This document shows, in pieces, positions 58,239 to 64,000 of a stretch of DNA of 64,000 nt. A model generated the notes under the pieces. It made no database searches. It saw only the letters and a list, made by a program, of their open reading frames with translations, and had not been told where the DNA came from. The position numbers and the translations under genes are program-made. Location of the stretch: the NCBI GenBank assembly GCA_016124535.1, contig WGNK01000006.1, positions 156,818 through 220,817 on the forward strand, written 5' to 3'. This DNA is from Azospirillum sp. (GTDB lineage Bacteria > Pseudomonadota > Alphaproteobacteria > Azospirillales > Azospirillaceae). Positions within the stretch are counted from its first letter, which is position 1; every line of letters starts with the position of its first letter.

Positions 58239-58976
58239 TCAGGCGCCCTCGGCCAGGTCGTAAAGCGCGTCCATGTCGGCCACCAGGATTTTGCTGCCTT
58301 CCTGGAGCGAGACCACCCCGGTGGTCTTCAACTGGGTAAAGGTGCGGCTGACCGTTTCGGTGGTCAGGCCCAGATGGTCAGCGATATCGGCCCGGCTCAT
58401 CGGCACATAGACCGGGTTTTCCTTCTGGCCGCGATGGGCGGCGCGCTGGGACAGCATCAGCAGGAACGAGCAGATCTTCTCCTTGGCGGTCTTGCGGCCG
58501 AGCAGCAGCATCTGATCCTGCGCCGCCGCAAGCTCGTTGGCCGCCATCGAGAACAGGCGGCGCTGCATCTTGGGGAACTCTTCGAGTAACCCTTCCAGCT
58601 TGCGCCGGGGGAATCGGCACAGCGTCGCCGGGGTCACGGTTTCGGCGCTGTAGCTATAGGTCTCGTTGAGCGCCATGCCGAGGAAATCGCCGGTGCCAAG
58701 GAACCCGGTGATCTGTCGCCGGCCGTCGGGCAGCAGCTTGTAGAGCTTCAGCGTTCCGACTGTGACGTTGAACAGGGAATCGGCGGGATCGCCTTCGGAG
58801 AACAGGGCGTGGCCGGACTCAAAGCGCTGCGTCAAAATAATATCGGCCAGACGCTTCAACTCCTCCGGCTCCAGCGCAGCACAGACCGTCAGACTGCGAA
58901 CCGGACAGGCGCCGCAGGGATTGATCTCGGTCAATGCACCCTTTTCGCGGGTGCGCCACATATCAAAGGGAGGCAT
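58239..58976 (-). CDS. FNR-type oxygen-sensing transcription regulator
   Basis: Crp/Fnr-family regulator of 245 residues. Cysteines suited to a [4Fe-4S] cluster are present: CGACPVRSLTVC near the N terminus (C-x2-C-x7-C, the FnrL/FixK2-side spacing common in alphaproteobacteria) and an internal Cys in ATLCRFPR. The cNMP-like beta-roll and dimer helix are followed by a helix-turn-helix SRADIADHLGLTTETVSRTF, whose E..SR pattern predicts recognition of TTGAT-type half-sites. ATG 58976 (AGGA 7 bp upstream) is preferred over TTG 58997. It lies just downstream of ccoI-ccoS, whose products are needed for the microaerobic cbb3 oxidase that FNR proteins usually control. Confidence 0.9.
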   Translation of the reverse strand: MPPFDMWRTREKGALTEINPCGACPVRSLTVCAALEPEELKRLADIILTQRFESGHALFSEGDPADSLFNVTVGTLKLYKLLPDGRRQITGFLGTGDFLGMALNETYSYSAETVTPATLCRFPRRKLEGLLEEFPKMQRRLFSMAANELAAAQDQMLLLGRKTAKEKICSFLLMLSQRAAHRGQKENPVYVPMSRADIADHLGLTTETVSRTFTQLKTTGVVSLQEGSKILVADMDALYDLAEGA

Positions 58977-59125
58977 CGTCGGATCCTGCCCGGACAAGGA
59001 TTTATGATGCTATTTTGCTCGGATTAATTCTTGATGGCAAGTATGCAGAGGACGGGGATTCCGGCCCGACACGACAGGATCGCGTTGATTTATCCATGCT
59101 TTAGTATTTTAGTGCAAAAAAAGTA

Positions 59126-59317
59126 TTAAGACTTTCTAGTGGGATTTTGCGGGTGTGGATGGTTCGTCGGTGGGCCGTCCTCGTCATCGAACAGGATGCG
59201 CTGAGCAGCGCCGTCGAGGTCATCGAACTGACCCGAGCGAAGCGCCCAAAGGAACGCCGCCAGCCCGGCCAGCCCGAGTCCGAGCGCTGCCGCGATCAAA
59301 TAGACCAGGTCCGACAT
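59126..59317 (-). CDS. ccoS: cbb3-type oxidase assembly protein CcoS
   Basis: Small membrane protein of 63 residues needed for cofactor insertion into cbb3 cytochrome oxidase. One transmembrane segment (about 3-27) is followed by the family motif LRSGQFDDLDGAAQRILFDDE. A strong GGGGGAGG site precedes ATG. It begins one nt after the ccoI stop, so it is co-translated with it. Confidence 0.93.
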   Translation of the reverse strand: MSDLVYLIAAALGLGLAGLAAFLWALRSGQFDDLDGAAQRILFDDEDGPPTNHPHPQNPTRKS

Positions 59318-59318
59318 T

Positions 59319-61712
59319 CTACCTCCCCCGCCGGGTCAGCCGCAGCGCATTGGCGATCACCGCCACCGAGGACGACGACATCGCCAGCGCCGCGATCAGC
59401 GGCGTTACCTGCCCGGCCACCGCCAGCGGAATGGTGACCGCGTTATAGACCAGGGCCAGCGCGAAATTCTGCCGCACCACCCGATCGGCCTGGCGTGCCA
59501 CCGCCAGGATTTCGGTCACCGGCCCCAGCAAATGGCCCTGAAACACCACATCGGCTGCGGTCTGACTGAGATCAACCGCGGTCGAGGGTGACATCGAGAC
59601 CAGGGCCGAGGCCAGAGCCGGCGCGTCGTTGAGGCCGTCGCCGACCATCAGTACCTTGGCACCCCGGGCGGCCAGCGCCGCCAGCACCGCGGTCTTATCG
59701 GCCGGGCTGCTGCCGGAATGCCACGTCTCAATCCCGAGTTGCGCCGCAACCTCCGCCACCACCGGTCGGCGATCCCCGGAGACCAGGACGACTCGGCACC
59801 CCATCGCCTTGAGCCGCGCCACCACCGCCGCCGCATCGGCGCGCGGCGCATCGATGAAGCCGATCCGCAACGGCGTCCGGCCCGGCCGGGCCAGCCACAG
59901 CTCAGGCCCCGGCGCCGAGTCTGCGTCGCCACGCTCGCCCTGAAGATCCTCGCCGATTCCGGCAAAACTGCGGCTGCCCAAACGGATCTCGCCACCGGCA
60001 TCGGTCAGCACCAGCCCCTGCCCCGGCAACTCCGCGACCGCGGTTGCGGCGGTGGCACCGGGAACTGCCCGCACCAGGGCGCGCGCCAGAGGATGCCGGC
60101 TGGCCGAGGCCAGCGACGCCGCCACCGCCAGATCTTCCGCCGCGATCCCATCGAGGCGCGGCACCGCCTGGCCCTCGGTCAGGGTGCCGGTCTTGTCGAA
60201 GGCGACGGTATCGACCGTGGCCAGGCGTTCCAGGGCGGTGGCCGACTTCAAGAGAATGCCCTGGCGCAGCAGCCGGCCGGAGGCAATCACCTGGACCACC
60301 GGCACCGCCAGCGCCAGGGCACAGGGGCAGGTGATGATCAGGACCGAGACCGCGGTCATCAAGGCCTGCTGCCAGGGCACGCCGACCCAGAGCCACCAGC
60401 CGAGGAAGGCCAGCAAACCCATCAGGTGGACCACCGGGGCATAAAGCCGCGACACCCGGTCGGCCAGGGCCACCGTCCTGGCCCGGCCCTGCTCGGCGAC
60501 CTCCATCAGGCGGACGATCTCGGCGAGCAGCGTCCGCTCGCCGACCGCGGTGACGCTCAGCCGCAGCGGCGCCGACAGGTTGAGTGTGCCGGCGAACACT
60601 CTGTCGCCGGGCCGCACCGCCGCCGGGACCGTCTCGCCGGTGACCAGGCTGGTGTCGAGGTCGGAAACGCCGTCTACCACCCTGCCATCGACCGGAACAC
60701 GCTCGCCTGCGGCAACCAGCACCACCATGCCCGCCGCGACCCGCTCCTGCGGCAGCACCGTCACCTGCCCCGATGGCTCCAGCACCGTCACCGAGCCGGC
60801 GCCCAGCGCCAGCAGATGCTCGGCCGCCGAACGCGCCCGTCCGCGAGCGCGCTGATCGAGGAATCGGCCGACCAGCAGAAAAAACAGCAGCGTCACCGCA
60901 CTGTCGAAATAGGCGTATTCGCCGCCGCGCACCGTCTCGAACAGGCTCATCGCGCTGGCCAGGGTCACGCCAAGCGAAATCGGCACGTCCATATTGGTGC
61001 GCCACGCCGCCAGCGCCTGCAGCGCCGAGCGCAGAAACGGCCGCAGTGCATAGGCGATCGCCGGCAGGCAGATCAGCGCTGAAATCCAGTGCATCAGCGA
61101 CCGGGTCGCCGGCCCCATGCCCTGACTGTAGCCGGCCCACACCGCCACCGAGATGATCATGACGTTGCCGGCAGCAAATCCGGCCACCGCCAATGCCCGC
61201 AGCAGTTCACGTTCCTGGCGGGCTTCGGCCTGGCCCAGACGGTGCGGATCATAAGGCACCAGCCGGTAGCCGAGCCGGGTTACACTGGCAACCAGGGCAT
61301 TGGCGTCGGCGAGTTCGCCACGCCACTCCAGCACCAGCCGCCGCGTCGTCATATTCAGCCGCGCCCGCGTCACCCCCGGCCGGCGCGCCAGCACCGATTC
61401 GATCAGCCAGACGCAAGCCGCACAGTGCAACCCTTCGGCCATCAGGTGCAGCCGCCAGCCGCCGTCCTCGCCGGCGCGGACCTGGGCGGTGACATCGGCG
61501 GCGACCAACTCGGCATCGGGACGCAGCGGCCGGGCCGAGGGGTCGAGGCAACGCCGGGCATAGTAGGACCCCAGCCCGAGCCCGCGCACCAGCCGGTACG
61601 CCCCCTCGCAGCCGGCACAGCAGAATCGCGGCCCGGCCTCGGCCGTGCCGGCGACCGGTTGGCCGCAATGGGCGCAGAGCGCCGGATCAGGCGATGGCTC
61701 GGAAAGCGTCAC
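59319..61712 (-). CDS. ccoI: Copper-transporting P1B-ATPase for cbb3 oxidase
   Basis: Inner-membrane copper pump of 797 residues that supplies the cbb3 oxidase. The N terminus has a Cys-rich part (CAHCGQ, FCCAGC) and a heavy-metal domain with GLHCAACVW. Membrane helices carry TCPCALALAVP; the actuator has TGETVPA; the P domain has DKTGTLTEG and the hinge MVGDGLNDAPAL. This N-terminal extension marks the CcoI/FixI group. Start GTG at 61712. ccoGH and the oxidase genes are not adjacent; upstream is dnaJ. Confidence 0.95.
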   Translation of the reverse strand: MTLSEPSPDPALCAHCGQPVAGTAEAGPRFCCAGCEGAYRLVRGLGLGSYYARRCLDPSARPLRPDAELVAADVTAQVRAGEDGGWRLHLMAEGLHCAACVWLIESVLARRPGVTRARLNMTTRRLVLEWRGELADANALVASVTRLGYRLVPYDPHRLGQAEARQERELLRALAVAGFAAGNVMIISVAVWAGYSQGMGPATRSLMHWISALICLPAIAYALRPFLRSALQALAAWRTNMDVPISLGVTLASAMSLFETVRGGEYAYFDSAVTLLFFLLVGRFLDQRARGRARSAAEHLLALGAGSVTVLEPSGQVTVLPQERVAAGMVVLVAAGERVPVDGRVVDGVSDLDTSLVTGETVPAAVRPGDRVFAGTLNLSAPLRLSVTAVGERTLLAEIVRLMEVAEQGRARTVALADRVSRLYAPVVHLMGLLAFLGWWLWVGVPWQQALMTAVSVLIITCPCALALAVPVVQVIASGRLLRQGILLKSATALERLATVDTVAFDKTGTLTEGQAVPRLDGIAAEDLAVAASLASASRHPLARALVRAVPGATAATAVAELPGQGLVLTDAGGEIRLGSRSFAGIGEDLQGERGDADSAPGPELWLARPGRTPLRIGFIDAPRADAAAVVARLKAMGCRVVLVSGDRRPVVAEVAAQLGIETWHSGSSPADKTAVLAALAARGAKVLMVGDGLNDAPALASALVSMSPSTAVDLSQTAADVVFQGHLLGPVTEILAVARQADRVVRQNFALALVYNAVTIPLAVAGQVTPLIAALAMSSSSVAVIANALRLTRRGR

Positions 61713-61892
61713 GGTTCGGCGGGTCGCATAATCAGTCGTCCGCGGGTGGCGTTCACCGGCGGGCAGGCAGTTACCGGCGGGAAGCGTTCACCGGCATGCC
61801 TGGCGGCCGGGTCAATCGCCGCAGCCGGGCCTGCGACACACGGTTCCGCCCGGCCGGGTTCGCGCGGCCGATCCTCGGCCTGCCGCACGCCC

Positions 61893-63035
61893 TCAGTCCT
61901 TGAGGTCTTCGAAAAACTCTTTGACCTTGGCGAAGAAGCCCTCGGATTCGGGATGGGTTTGCTCCTTGCCGCCGGCCTTCTCAAATTCGCGCAGCAGGTC
62001 CTGCTGGCGCTTGGTCAGGTTTACCGGAGTCTCGATCATCGCCTGGACGAACATGTCGCCCCGCGCCGGGCTGCGCAGCACCGACATGCCTTTGCCGCGC
62101 AGGCGGAACTGGTGGCCGGACTGGATGCCGGGCGGCACCGTGATCTTGGTGCGGCCGCCGTCGATGGTCGGCACATCGACCGAGCCGCCAAGCGCCGCCG
62201 TGGTCATCGCGATCGGCACCCGGCAATGGATATTTGCGCCCTCGCGCTGGAAGAAGCGATGGGGGGCGATCGCCAGAAAAATATAGAGATCGCCCGGCTG
62301 GGCTCCACGCAGGCCGGCCTCGCCCTCGCCGGCCAAACGGATGCGGGTACCGTCTTCGACCCCGGCGGGGATGCTGACCTGGAGCGTCTTCTCCTTGCGC
62401 ACCCGGCCGGCACCGCCGCAGGCGTGGCAAGGATCCTTGATCACCCGGCCAGCGCCATGGCAGGCGGGACAGGTCCGCTCGATGGTAAAAAAGCCCTGCT
62501 GCGCCCGGATCTTGCCGACGCCCGAACAGGTCGAGCAGGTCACTGGCTGGGACCCGCCCTCGGCGCCGGTCCCCCGGCAGCCGTCGCAGGCAACCGAGGT
62601 CGGCACCCGGATGGTGGCGTTGCTACCCTTGAACGCCTCGTCGAGGCTGACTTCGAGATTGTAGCGCAGATCCGCACCGCGGCCACCGCCGCCGCCGCCC
62701 TGACGCCGGCCGCCGCCCATGAATTCGCCGAACATCTCGTCGAAGATGTCGGCGAAACCGCCGCCGCCGAAGCTGAACTCGAAGCCGCCGGGACGGCCAC
62801 CGCCACCGCCTTCAAAGGCGGCATGGCCGAATCGGTCATAGGCCGCGCGCTTCTGATCGTCGCGCAGCACGTCGTAGGCTTCGTTGATTTCCTTGAACTT
62901 GTGCTCGGCCTCCTGATCCCCCGGATTGCGGTCTGGGTGATACTTCATCGCGAGCTTGCGGTAGGCCTTCTTCAGCTCATCCGCGCTGGCCGATTTGGCA
63001 CAGCCGAGCAATTCGTAATAATCCGCTTTCGCCAT
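61893..63035 (-). CDS. dnaJ: Chaperone protein DnaJ
   Basis: Hsp40 co-chaperone of DnaK, 380 residues. J domain with HPD in [10 protein letters not shown], Gly/Phe-rich linker ([14 protein letters not shown]), four zinc CxxCxGxG repeats ([32 protein letters not shown]) and a C-terminal substrate-binding part. It lies 113 bp downstream of dnaK on the same strand, the standard operon. Confidence 0.98.
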   Translation of the reverse strand: MAKADYYELLGCAKSASADELKKAYRKLAMKYHPDRNPGDQEAEHKFKEINEAYDVLRDDQKRAAYDRFGHAAFEGGGGGRPGGFEFSFGGGGFADIFDEMFGEFMGGGRRQGGGGGGRGADLRYNLEVSLDEAFKGSNATIRVPTSVACDGCRGTGAEGGSQPVTCSTCSGVGKIRAQQGFFTIERTCPACHGAGRVIKDPCHACGGAGRVRKEKTLQVSIPAGVEDGTRIRLAGEGEAGLRGAQPGDLYIFLAIAPHRFFQREGANIHCRVPIAMTTAALGGSVDVPTIDGGRTKITVPPGIQSGHQFRLRGKGMSVLRSPARGDMFVQAMIETPVNLTKRQQDLLREFEKAGGKEQTHPESEGFFAKVKEFFEDLKD

Positions 63036-63148
63036 GGACCGCCGCGCGCCTCACCGTCATATAGCACTGCCCGGCGCATCGTCATGCCCCGGGGATACCC
63101 CGACTCCGGCGCCGCCCGAAGGCGGCACCGGGATTGGTGGGCGAAGGC

Positions 63149-64000
<852 letters not shown>

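Noticed and set aside
58998..59125. FNR box upstream of the FNR-type gene
   Set aside because: TTGAT half-sites occur (for example near 59030 and 59086) but none has a matching ATCAA at the correct 4-bp spacing.

Overview
The window is 64 kb of chromosome from a GC-rich alphaproteobacterium, most likely a member of the Rhodospirillales. The evidence is the strong G/C third-position bias and frequent GTG/TTG starts, a glnB-glnA pair behind a sigma-54 promoter, a membrane-anchored cytochrome c divergent from kdsB-pheA, an FNR-type regulator beside ccoS/ccoI (cbb3 oxidase assembly), a TipF-like degenerate EAL protein and a NadQ-type NAD regulator. The cbb3, FNR and cytochrome c genes suggest respiratory, facultatively microaerobic growth. 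No rRNA, CRISPR array, integrase, transposase or intact insertion sequence was seen.

Layout. 0-15 kb: sugar/nucleoside ABC ATPase, pheA and kdsB, cycM-like cytochrome, pepA-cytochrome c-holC with 4-nt overlaps, a response-regulator/kinase hybrid convergent with a bacteriohemerythrin, rpmG, a MarR regulator coupled to an NlpC/P60 hydrolase, a patatin/beta-barrel protein and a heptosyltransferase-like enzyme. 15-25 kb: a PAS kinase with a C-terminal Cache domain, a malonyl-CoA synthetase-like enzyme, then an AT-richer pair made of a CapA-like protein and an unrecognised exported protein of about 1,070 residues. 25-27 kb: a membrane protein and NadQ on the minus strand, then a 377-bp divergent region with two TAGG-N8-CCTA palindromes lying inside promoter-like sequences.

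27-36.7 kb is a compact T7/podovirus-like virion cluster: capsid, small capsid-adjacent protein, tail tubular A and B, internal-protein-like, tailspike, small protein, terminase large subunit, membrane protein and SleB-type wall hydrolase. It has no recognisable portal, scaffold, integrase, repressor or replication gene. A host-type tRNA-Ser with its own promoter lies antisense inside it. All the frames are open and base composition matches the host, so it looks more like a retained, possibly domesticated element than a decaying prophage. The palindromes raise the testable idea that an NAD-sensing repressor controls it.

36.7-64 kb is mainly housekeeping: DUF952 and pyrD, TipF-like protein, HAD phosphatase, tRNA-His, glnB-glnA, topA, dprA, N-formylglutamate amidohydrolase, an orphan sigma-54 activator, leuD, leuB, metH, a small lipoprotein, FNR-type regulator, ccoS-ccoI, dnaJ and the 3' part of dnaK, cut by the window edge. 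A family of GC-rich hairpins ending in GGACCCC recurs beside metH and once inside the phage cluster.
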